Assembly (NCBI GenBank): GCA_026193355.1
Contig: JAPHTL010000280.1
Location: forward strand, 1 to 8,642
DNA from: Rhodospirillales bacterium
Lineage (GTDB): Bacteria > Pseudomonadota > Alphaproteobacteria > Rhodospirillales > JAPHTL01
Direction of reading: 5' to 3'
DNA: 8,642 nucleotides
This document shows, piece by piece, positions 1 to 6,472 of this stretch. Numbering within the stretch: the stretch's first letter is position 1; each line of letters starts with the position of its first letter. A model generated the notes under the pieces. It was not told the DNA's origin. It worked only from the letters and a program-made list of their open reading frames with translations, and did not search any database. Position numbers and translations under genes: made by a program.

Positions 1-62
1 CGCCTGCGGGCTGTTCCCTCCCGCCTTCTTCTGCTATCAGTTTTCCGCTATCCCCCCCTTGG

Positions 63-92
63 GGGTCTATAGCTCAGGGGGCCTGTAGCTCA
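63..92 (+). repeat. Imperfect tandem duplicate of the tRNA 5' end
   Basis: Bases 63-76 (GGGTCTATAGCTCA) match bases 79-92 (GGGCCTGTAGCTCA), the first 14 bases of the tRNA gene, at 12 of 14 positions with a 16-base offset. The upstream copy has the acceptor-like start and the TAGCTCA of a D arm. It then runs straight into the real tRNA, so it is only a 5' fragment and cannot fold as a tRNA. It may be a partial duplication or the remnant of a neighbouring tRNA. TAGCTCA is common to many tRNAs, so chance similarity to another tRNA's 5' end is also possible. Confidence 0.5.
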
Positions 93-155
93 ACTGGTTA
101 GAGCCGGCCGCTCATAACGGTCTGGTTGCAGGTTCGAGTCCTGCCGGGCCCACCA
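79..155 (+). tRNA. tRNA with CAT anticodon, probably tRNA-Ile2 (lysidine type)
   Basis: A complete 77-base cloverleaf with encoded CCA. The acceptor stem pairs 79-85 with 145-151 (one G-T pair), the D stem pairs 88-91 with 101-104, the anticodon stem pairs 106-110 with 118-122, and the loop CTCATAA (111-117) has anticodon CAT at 113-115. The T stem pairs 128-132 with 140-144. The discriminator is A152 and CCA lies at 153-155. The first acceptor pair is normal and the anticodon stem lacks the three G-C pairs of the initiator, so it is not fMet. Acceptor positions 4 and 5 are C-G pairs, the pattern known from E. coli to help TilS choose tRNA-Ile2 over elongator tRNA-Met. It should therefore become lysidine-modified and read AUA. 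Elongator tRNA-Met is the alternative. Confidence 0.95.
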
Positions 156-197
156 TTCCCCCTTATACGAACCAGGTTCCAACCCGGTTCTGGCCCT

Positions 198-223
198 AAA
201 CCCCGCCGTCGCCGGGGGTTTTT
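198..223 (+). terminator. Intrinsic terminator after the tRNA
   Basis: AAACCCC (198-204) pairs with GGGGTTT (215-221), a 7-base-pair stem around a 10-base GC-rich loop. Five T's run from 219 to 223. It lies 43 bases after the tRNA 3' end and fits a Rho-independent terminator for the tRNA transcript. Confidence 0.75.
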
Positions 224-420
224 GTCGCTGCCGTTCATGCCTGATTCATACCATATCAGGGCCACGACGCCCAAAATCATGGGGGCGCCAGCTATCAACC
301 GGTTGGCCCGCGGAGAATGTCTCGTCATGCCCTTCCCTGTGAGAAGGTCAGGCTAAGGACGTAACGACTGTGCCGAAAAGGATTTTTGAGCCTCACGTGA
401 TGGGCATTCCATTCCATTGC

Positions 421-610
421 AATGTTCATGTTCAACACAATGAAAATAATTCGATTATATAAAAATAAAAAGGTTATCTTTGTAAATCACATCATGAATC
501 AGGTGGATGCTTTTATTTTTATAATTAATTAATAATAGCGTGATTTGTGATATATACTGCATAAGAAACTCGATCAATATATACAGATTATTTTATATCG
601 AATAATAGTC
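421..610. other. AT-rich block, probable promoter or silencer-binding region
   Basis: A hand count gives 42 G or C in 180 bases (421-600), about 23%, while the flanking genes look close to 60%. It holds runs such as TTTTATTTTT (511-520) and TAATTAATTA (522-531). The octamer ATATATAC occurs twice (550-557 and 577-584), and there is an inverted pair AAATCAC (484-490) / GTGATTT (540-546). Several weak -10-like boxes exist, but no -35/-10 pair stands out. It may be the regulatory region of the downstream operon, a target of an AT-binding silencer, or a trace of transferred DNA beside a tRNA. No protein-coding frame was recognised. Confidence 0.4.
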
Positions 611-706
611 CGTAGTGAATGTTTGCAGATCCAAGAAAGATTTCACGTCGGGTTTTGAAGCGCCGTTGCTGGCGCTGGCCACCGTCGGCGCTTTCATGAC
701 GCGGTG

Positions 707-743
707 TATCTGCCCCTCCGGCAGATAATCACAACGCTTTTTT
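707..743 (+). promoter_or_regulatory. Perfect hairpin followed by T-run in the dgcN leader
   Basis: TATCTGCC (707-714) pairs perfectly with GGCAGATA (720-727) around a 5-base loop, followed after 10 bases by six T's (738-743). The gap between stem and T-run is longer than in a standard intrinsic terminator, so this could be a weak terminator, a leader attenuator or a protein-binding site. It lies 80-116 bases before the dgcN-like start, in the same direction. Confidence 0.35.
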
Positions 744-751
744 ACGTGGTC

Positions 752-823
752 ATGCCAAAGCAGAAAATCGATGAACCTGCGGCGCTACCGTCGCGGTTCA
801 AACTCCATATGCAGGAGCCATAA
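752..823 (+). CDS. Possible 23-residue leader peptide overlapping dgcN start
   Basis: A short frame runs from ATG 752 to TAA 821-823. Its stop overlaps the ATG of the next gene as TAATG, an arrangement typical of translational coupling. The peptide begins MPKQKIDEPA and ends HMQEP, with no recognised motif and no run of a single amino acid that would suggest classic attenuation. Only a weak GTGG lies before its start. The frame stays open upstream to about 650, so it could also be the tail of a decayed gene. It may be non-coding, because the AGGAG at 813-817 that serves dgcN accounts for part of its 3' end. Confidence 0.25.
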   Translation: MPKQKIDEPAALPSRFKLHMQEP

Positions 824-1953
824 TGCCCACAAAAAATGCGCCGCCCCTCCTCGCTGGCAAAAGCCGCCGCTCGTCAACGGCAATCGTTTATTGCGAAGAA
901 AACTTCGGGTCCCTCGACGGGAAAACGGCAAACGGTCTCGTCCGTTACTCGGAGAAATATCGGATACTCTCGGTTATCGACAGCGAGAAAGCAGGGCAGG
1001 ACACAGGCGTCATACTGGACGAAAAGCCCAATGCTATCCCCGTTTGTAGCGATCTTGCGGACGCCCTGGCGCACGCGGGGTTTGTGCCGGATTATTTCAT
1101 CTTCGGGATGGCCCCTGCGAGCGGCATGCTATCGGGACCTGAGCGCCTGCTGGTGCTGAAAGCCATTGGTCTTGGCATGAACATTGTCAACGGCCTTCAT
1201 GAATTCCTGAACGAAGACCCTGAGTTTGCCGCGGCCAGTGCAGCGAATAACGTGGTCATCCTGGATGTGCGCAAGCCCCGCACCAAGAAAGACCTGCGCA
1301 TGTTTAGCGGTCGGATCGCCGAAGTTACTTGCCCGCGTATTGCCGTGTTGGGCACCGATGGCGCTATCGGAAAACGCACGACGGCGACCATCCTGACCAG
1401 CGCCCTTAATGATTATGGCCTCAAGGCGGTGATGGTTGGTACCGGTCAGACCGGGTTGATACAGGGTGCGCGTCATGGCATCGCGCTTGATGCCATTCCC
1501 TCGCAATTCTGTTCGGGAGAGATGGAAGCCACCGTCGTCGAAGCCTTCGAATCTGAAAATCCCGATGTGATTATTGTCGAAGGGCAAGGTGCGCTCAGCC
1601 ACCCCGCCTACCTGACCTCTACCTTCATCCTGCGCGGCAGTTGCCCCGATGGCGTTGTGTTGCAGCATGCGCCGGGGCGGGTCAATCTTGGTGATTTTCC
1701 CAAGATCGCGATGCCAACGGTGGCCAGCGAAATCAATCTTATCCAGACGTTCGCCGATACCCGTGTCATCGGAATCACCATCAACCACGAGAATATGAGC
1801 GATGCTGAGGTTGAAGCGGCTATCGTGCGTTATGGGCAGGAATTCTCCATCCCTGTCACCGATGCGCTGACCCGTCCGCCCGCGCGTCTGGTTGACATGG
1901 TCCTGTCGGCATTTCCCGCGCTTGATGCGAGGCGGCTCGCATTGGCCGGATGA
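823..1953 (+). CDS. dgcN: DgcN/DUF1611 family D-glutamate N-acetyltransferase-like protein
   Basis: A 376-residue protein of the DUF1611 family. Characterised DgcN acetylates D-glutamate to N-acetyl-D-glutamate in D-Glu catabolism of marine bacteria, so a cytosolic N-acetyltransferase role on D-Glu or a related D-amino acid is inferred. The N-terminal domain (about 18-165) carries family phrases such as GKTANGLVRYSE (33-44) and GLHEFLNEDPE (124-134). The C-terminal domain has a P-loop-like GTDGAIGKRT (177-186), then GTGQTGLIQGARHG (206-219), EGQGALSHPAY (253-263) and HAPGR (282-286). The length fits the complete two-domain family. ATG 823 is supported by AGGAG at 813-817, five bases upstream. 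The gene overlaps the racemase by ATGA, so the two are coupled. From memory, most relatives have Cys where this P-loop has Gly180. The family call is firm; the exact substrate is not. Confidence 0.87.
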   Translation: MPTKNAPPLLAGKSRRSSTAIVYCEENFGSLDGKTANGLVRYSEKYRILSVIDSEKAGQDTGVILDEKPNAIPVCSDLADALAHAGFVPDYFIFGMAPASGMLSGPERLLVLKAIGLGMNIVNGLHEFLNEDPEFAAASAANNVVILDVRKPRTKKDLRMFSGRIAEVTCPRIAVLGTDGAIGKRTTATILTSALNDYGLKAVMVGTGQTGLIQGARHGIALDAIPSQFCSGEMEATVVEAFESENPDVIIVEGQGALSHPAYLTSTFILRGSCPDGVVLQHAPGRVNLGDFPKIAMPTVASEINLIQTFADTRVIGITINHENMSDAEVEAAIVRYGQEFSIPVTDALTRPPARLVDMVLSAFPALDARRLALAG

Positions 1954-3065
1954 CCACGCCACGGTTACAGATCGACCTCGATAAAATCAAACACAACGCC
2001 TTGACCCTTGTTGAGCGGCTGGGCGCGCACGGTATTGCCATCACGGGCGTTACCAAGGCTTTCCCGGGATATCCCGGGATTGCCGATGTCTGGCTGGAAG
2101 CGGGCGTGGGCGGGCTTGGCGACTCCCGCGTGGAAAATATCGAAGCGATGCGCCGCCGGGGTGTGGCGACGCGGATATCGCTGATCCGCTCGCCGATGAT
2201 GAGCCAGGTCGAACGGGTTATCGCCGCGGCTGATATCAGCTTCAACACAGAACTCGACGTGATCAGAAAATTGTCGAGCGCCGCCGGATCGGCAGGGCGA
2301 AGCCACGGGGTTGTGCTTATGGTCGAACTTGGCGACCTCCGCGAAGGGATCATGCCGGACAACCTGCACGAAAGCGTTCGTGAAGTACTGCGTTTGCCGA
2401 ATATTCAGCTTAAGGGCATTGGCACCAATCTCGCCTGCCGCAGCGGCGTCGCACCCGATCAAAACAACATGGGAAAGCTCTCGGCCCTGGCGGATTCCAT
2501 TGATGCAGCCTTCGGCACTGCCCTCGAAATCGTTTCCGGCGGAAATTCCGCCAGTATCAAGTGGGCGCTCGGCGGCGGCAGCACCGGTCGGATTAACGAT
2601 CTGCGTTTGGGTGAGTCACTTTTGCTGGGATTGGAGCCGCTGCATCGCCAGCCCATTGACGGCCTTCATGGCGATGCCATAACCCTCGTCGCGGAAGTCA
2701 TTGAACACAAGGTAAAGCCGACCCAGCCATGGGGTGAGATTGGCCAAACGGCGTTTGGTGCAAAGCCACCTGCCGTTAATCGCGGCCACATTTCACAGAC
2801 GATCCTCGCCATCGGATGCCAGGACGTCGATCCTGATGGCCTGCGGGCCCCCGTCGGCACCAGAATTATCGGCGCCAGCAGCGATCATCTTGTTCTGGAT
2901 TGCGGTAATCGTCCCATGGCCGTCGGCGCCGAGGTCACGTTCGGGCTTGATTACAGCGCGCTGGTTCGGGCCATGACCTCACCCTTCGTCGACAAGGTTG
3001 CAATGGCCCGCAAGGACGTTGCGGAACGTGATGAACTGGAGCCGCCCCGAATGAGGCGATGTTGA
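1950..3065 (+). CDS. Alanine/ornithine racemase family PLP enzyme (COG3457)
   Basis: A 371-residue fold-type III PLP enzyme of the alanine-racemase N-domain superfamily, in the branch with ornithine racemase Orr and E. coli YhfX rather than biosynthetic Alr. The Schiff-base lysine is Lys36 in GVTKAFPGYP (33-42). Other matching segments are GDSRVENI (57-64), VELGDLREGIMP (125-136), GTNLACRSG (158-166), SGGNSAS (196-202) and NDLRLGESLLLG (216-227). The expected reaction is interconversion of L- and D-forms of an amino acid in the cytosol. The start ATG overlaps the stop of the DgcN-like gene by four bases, so both are probably made together and may share a pathway, with the racemase making or removing the D-amino acid that DgcN acetylates. 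Ornithine, glutamate, lysine and alanine are all possible substrates. No clear terminator follows in 3066-3162. Confidence 0.85.
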   Translation: MTTPRLQIDLDKIKHNALTLVERLGAHGIAITGVTKAFPGYPGIADVWLEAGVGGLGDSRVENIEAMRRRGVATRISLIRSPMMSQVERVIAAADISFNTELDVIRKLSSAAGSAGRSHGVVLMVELGDLREGIMPDNLHESVREVLRLPNIQLKGIGTNLACRSGVAPDQNNMGKLSALADSIDAAFGTALEIVSGGNSASIKWALGGGSTGRINDLRLGESLLLGLEPLHRQPIDGLHGDAITLVAEVIEHKVKPTQPWGEIGQTAFGAKPPAVNRGHISQTILAIGCQDVDPDGLRAPVGTRIIGASSDHLVLDCGNRPMAVGAEVTFGLDYSALVRAMTSPFVDKVAMARKDVAERDELEPPRMRRC

Positions 3066-3162
3066 TCCCTTGCCCGATATCCGCCCCGGCGATGCCCGCC
3101 CCACCAACCTTCAGTTGTTGAGGGCATTTTCCGCAGCGCTTACCCCTGCTTCCAGCGTCGTT

Positions 3163-3630
3163 CTATGCGCGAATATCCATCAGGTTGGCGGCCTCTTCCA
3201 CCATGCCGTCGACGAAGGGCCGCATGGGCAGGTCGTTGACCAGAATGTGATTGACCAGCCACACGTCGGTCAGAAATGTCGATATTTCCACCGCCGCATC
3301 GGTGACTGCCCCGCCTTCGGCCGTCTCGGCCTTCGCGATCATCCTGTCCAGCTGGGCGATCATGTCGCGGTGCTCCACGCGGTGCTCCTTGCGCATATTG
3401 TACTGCGCCGCCTCTTGCAGCCGCTCCTCGCGCGCGAAATGGGTCTGGGTGTATTTCTTCAGGGAAAGCAGATAGGGCTTCATGTCTTCAGGCGTACTGA
3501 AGTTGGGGACGTTCTCGTTGAATTCATTGATCAGTTCAATCAGGAACTTGTGGTCGTTGTCGATAAGGCCGTTATCAACAATGAACTTCTCGGACCATTC
3601 CATTATCTTGATCGCTGGTTTATCAGCCAA
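3163..3630 (-). CDS. Bacteriohemerythrin
   Basis: A 155-residue single-domain hemerythrin, a four-helix cytosolic protein that reversibly binds O2 at a non-heme di-iron site. All seven ligands are visible: His27 (IDNDHK), His64 and Glu68 (HFAREE), His83 and His87 (HRVEH), and His128 and Asp133 (NHILVND). The aromatic MEW opening typical of bacteriohemerythrins lies at 10-12. The start chosen is TTG at 3630-3628, because GAGGGGG lies five bases before it (3642-3636), whereas the first ATG (codon 10) has no clear ribosome site. The gene stands alone, converging on the racemase and separated from the permease by 130 bases. Likely roles in this family are O2 storage, delivery or sensing. No signalling domain is fused to it. 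Confidence 0.93.
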   Translation of the reverse strand: MADKPAIKIMEWSEKFIVDNGLIDNDHKFLIELINEFNENVPNFSTPEDMKPYLLSLKKYTQTHFAREERLQEAAQYNMRKEHRVEHRDMIAQLDRMIAKAETAEGGAVTDAAVEISTFLTDVWLVNHILVNDLPMRPFVDGMVEEAANLMDIRA

Positions 3631-3705
3631 CTTCGCCCCCTCGGGTTTGTTTGATTCTGATAGTCATACTAGAGAATACGGACAGCGCCCGTCCAGCAGC
3701 GGTTG

Positions 3706-3747
3706 ATAACGTTCTGGTTACAGGCGCGAAGCCTGTTGCGTCCACTT
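3706..3747 (+). other. tRNA-3'-half-like element with perfect hairpin
   Basis: Aligned without gaps, these 42 bases match the 3' half of the upstream tRNA (114-155) at 30 positions. Within it ACAGGC (3720-3725) pairs with GCCTGT (3731-3736) over a 5-base loop, where the tRNA has its T arm. The outer T-stem pair G128-C144 is replaced by A3720-T3736, so pairing is kept. The anticodon stem, T-loop consensus and CCA are lost, and no 5' half is seen, so it is not a working tRNA. It lies between the permease stop and the hemerythrin start. It may be a tRNA relic, a decayed integration end, or a chance hairpin after the permease gene, which lacks a U-tract. Confidence 0.35.
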
Positions 3748-3760
3748 TCTGACTCCAAAC

Positions 3761-6292
3761 TCAAATTCGCCGGTTCCTCAGTACCCTTGCCGGTGTGGCG
3801 GTGTACGCCCCCGCTGTTGCGGCCAGTCCGACGATCAGCGTTACGCCAATCGCCGCCGCGGCCAGTCCGATGCTTTCGCCCCACGGTACGCTGACGCTTT
3901 CAAGGCCCGCCGCCTTCGCCACGCCATAGGCGACGATCAGGCCCAGTGGCACCGCAGCCAACGCCACCAGCGTCCCCAGTCCCAGAAACTCCATCGTTAC
4001 CTGCCCCAGAAGCTGCCTGCGGCGTGCGCCCAGCACCTTGAACAGCACGGCCTCATCCGTGCGTCCGCGCAGGCCCTGCAATACGCTGCCCGCCAGCACC
4101 ACCAGCGCGGCCAGTCCGCACATCAGCGCCGCGGCCTCCAGCCCCGCAACAACAGCATCCAAAACCCTGCCCAGTGACGCCAGCACATCCGCCACGCGAA
4201 TCAGCGCTGTGTCGGGAAAGCGGTTCTTGATGAAAATTTCAAGCGCCTCGCGCTCGCCCGGTTTCGCCTTTATGGACGCCGCAAGGGTATGGGGAATACC
4301 GGCGAATGTGGCCGGCGTGGCGATGATGGGGAAGTCGAGGTCCAGCCCAGTCCAGTCCACTGTGCGGAAGTTCAGGACAGGTCCGGTGCGCGTCTGTCCG
4401 CTGATATTGAGCGTGATCGTGTCGCCGGGGCCGATGCCCAGTTTTCTCGCCACGCCTTCGTCCACCGAATAGCCGGGTATGTCCGCTTGCCCGTCGGCCC
4501 ATTTTGCACCGTCGGGAAGTTTGGCGGCGAACGACACGCCGCGGTCGCCGCGCACGACCCAGTTCAGGGAGCCGGGAATATCAAGCTCACGCACAGGCTC
4601 ACCGCCGATGGCCTGTACGCGGGCGTGCAGGAAGGGCATGATCCTCTGGTGTTCGACGATCCCGGTATTTGCCAGTTCGACGTCGAGTTTCGACGCTACA
4701 TCGGGGGCGATCGAAAAGGCCACAAGGTCCGGTGCGCTACGCGGCAGGGTGTTTTCCATGTGGCGGCTGGCCGCGCCGCCGATACCGTCCAGCGCCACCA
4801 GCAACGTCAAAGCCAGTCCCAGCGCCATCACCACCGGCCCTGTCGGCGCGCCCGCGCGGTACAGGTTGCCCAGCGCGTGGCGCAGGTTTGCGCTTTTGCC
4901 TTTTGAAAGGACTTTGGCGAAGCGCGACAGGCCAACACCAAGGGCGTAGTAGAACGCCGCCAGAATCAATGCGCCGATCAGGAACGCAACGGTCAGGGTG
5001 GGCATGGGGGAGATCTGGAATATCAAGGCGACAAGCGCCGCAACGATGACGCCTGCGCCGAGCCAGACCCTCATGTCCGGTTTTCCGGGCGGATGGATCA
5101 GACGCTCACGCAGCAAAAGCTGGGCATTCATGTTGTGCACGCCCATCAAGGGCCACCATGCGAACAGCGCGGCGACCAGCAGGCCGAACAAACCCGCCGC
5201 CGCCAATGGCTTCACGCCGGGGGTGGTGGCCAGCGCGAAGGGCAATTGGTCGGCCAGGGCGGCGGCGGCCAGCACGGGACCGAATGCGCCCAGTACAATG
5301 CCCGCAAGCGCGCCGAGGGCGGCGGCGGCCATGACCTCGAACCCGATGGCCATGGTGACGACGATGGGTCGTGCGCCGATGGATTTCAGGATCGCAATGA
5401 TCACCATCTTTTCCGCAACATGGGCGCGCACCGCCCCCGATATGCCTGCGCCACCCACCAGCATCACGCCCAGTCCGATGAACAGCAACAGCACATGGGC
5501 CATGGACAAAGCGCGCTCCACGCCGGGTACGCCGTCGTGCGCGTTGACCATGCGCCAGCCTGATTGCGGAAAGGCCCGGTCGATGCGCGCCAGCGCCGCC
5601 GCCGCATCCGATCCGGCGGGCAGTTTCACACGGGTGTAGTAATAGACCGCTGCCCCGTCATCGGTGACGCCGGTGGCGGGCAGGCTTTCATTCGACACCA
5701 TGATGCGCGGGCCGAGGGTAAAGGCGCGGAAGGCGCGGTCGGGTTCGGCAAGAAGTACGCCGCGCAACTGATAGCGGACATTGCCGATCTGTAAACTGTC
5801 GCCCGGTTTCAGGCTCAGCGCCTCGAACAGGGCCGGGTCCGCCACCGCGCCGTAAACATCATTCTGCCGGTTGATCATTTGGTGGAGGTCGCCCGCGGGC
5901 TGTGTGGCGACCTCGCCGTAGATGGGATAGCGCTGGTCGACGCCCTTGAACTCCACCAGCAATGGCGCCCCTTCCGACTGATCGTCCCGGATTGCCCGCG
6001 CCATGGGCCGCAGTTCGGTGCTGATGGTGATGTCGCCTTCACGGCCAATGGCGGCAAGCTCGGCCTCGTTCGGGGGGCGATGGAACAGGCGAAGGCTCAA
6101 ATCGCCGCCGACCGTTTCCAGTGCACCCTGACGTGCGCCGTCGATCAGGCTTTGCGACGCCGTTCCCACCAGCGCCACGGCCGCCGCCCCGACAAGGACG
6201 CCACCCACCAGCAGCCACAACCGCTTCGCCCCGCCGCGCACGTCCCGCGCGGCGATGCGCGCCGCCATTGTAATGTCGTTGAAAACCGCCAT
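3761..6292 (-). CDS. YbbP-like ABC transporter permease, FtsX/MacB type
   Basis: An 843-residue inner-membrane protein with the YbbP layout. One helix near the N terminus (about 25-45) is followed by a periplasmic domain. Six helices then lie at roughly 263-287, 313-345, 361-384, 408-427, 430-455 and 484-505. A second periplasmic domain precedes three C-terminal helices at about 710-740, 765-795 and 805-830. The short cytoplasmic segments ILKSIGAR (301-308) and LFKVLGARRRQL (750-761) are the duplicated FtsX-type sites expected to contact an ATPase. The frame could start at TTG 6310, but ATG 6292 is preceded by AGGA four bases away and TTG has no such site. The YbbA-like ATPase normally encoded beside it is absent from the window. 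It lies downstream of oxyR on the same strand, 180 bases away. Substrate unknown; lipid or envelope-related export is the usual guess. Confidence 0.85.
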   Translation of the reverse strand: MAVFNDITMAARIAARDVRGGAKRLWLLVGGVLVGAAAVALVGTASQSLIDGARQGALETVGGDLSLRLFHRPPNEAELAAIGREGDITISTELRPMARAIRDDQSEGAPLLVEFKGVDQRYPIYGEVATQPAGDLHQMINRQNDVYGAVADPALFEALSLKPGDSLQIGNVRYQLRGVLLAEPDRAFRAFTLGPRIMVSNESLPATGVTDDGAAVYYYTRVKLPAGSDAAAALARIDRAFPQSGWRMVNAHDGVPGVERALSMAHVLLLFIGLGVMLVGGAGISGAVRAHVAEKMVIIAILKSIGARPIVVTMAIGFEVMAAAALGALAGIVLGAFGPVLAAAALADQLPFALATTPGVKPLAAAGLFGLLVAALFAWWPLMGVHNMNAQLLLRERLIHPPGKPDMRVWLGAGVIVAALVALIFQISPMPTLTVAFLIGALILAAFYYALGVGLSRFAKVLSKGKSANLRHALGNLYRAGAPTGPVVMALGLALTLLVALDGIGGAASRHMENTLPRSAPDLVAFSIAPDVASKLDVELANTGIVEHQRIMPFLHARVQAIGGEPVRELDIPGSLNWVVRGDRGVSFAAKLPDGAKWADGQADIPGYSVDEGVARKLGIGPGDTITLNISGQTRTGPVLNFRTVDWTGLDLDFPIIATPATFAGIPHTLAASIKAKPGEREALEIFIKNRFPDTALIRVADVLASLGRVLDAVVAGLEAAALMCGLAALVVLAGSVLQGLRGRTDEAVLFKVLGARRRQLLGQVTMEFLGLGTLVALAAVPLGLIVAYGVAKAAGLESVSVPWGESIGLAAAAIGVTLIVGLAATAGAYTATPARVLRNRRI

Positions 6293-6472
6293 GTAATCCT
6301 GTGCATCCAACGGGTGTCTGGGGCGCTTAAGATGGCGCAGGACACCAAACCTGTCTAGCTGATCGAGGCAGGCCAGCGGGCAGTTGTCGCCAATGTGATG
6401 GGAAGGTTTGCAGAAGGGTGATGAGGAGCGTTTCCTTCATCCACGCATTCGGGATGGTGTACGCGCGCCCCT

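Larger units (their letters stand above)
156..822. other. Long intergenic gap between tRNA and dgcN-like gene
   Basis: This 667-base stretch holds no convincing long gene. In order it contains a small inverted repeat around GAACC/GGTTC (169-190), the tRNA terminator (198-223), ordinary GC-rich DNA to about 420, an AT-rich block (421-610), a hairpin with a T-run (707-743) and a possible 23-codon ORF (752-823). A - strand reading frame (328 to 98) has a plausible start and one hydrophobic stretch, but it ends inside the antisense of the tRNA and is not accepted as a gene. Confidence 0.6.

Noticed and set aside
1129..1962. Long - strand frame of 277 codons
   Set aside because: It is the shadow of the DgcN-like gene; its His/Arg/Asp-rich composition is typical of antisense translation.
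3070..3654. Long + strand frame of 194 codons
   Set aside because: It is the complement of the bacteriohemerythrin gene, which has all seven metal ligands on the - strand; the + frame has no recognisable domain.
3679..3695. GGAC/GTCC inverted repeat upstream of hemerythrin as an operator
   Set aside because: Four base pairs around seven bases is too weak to call, and no known FNR-type or similar full site was found nearby.
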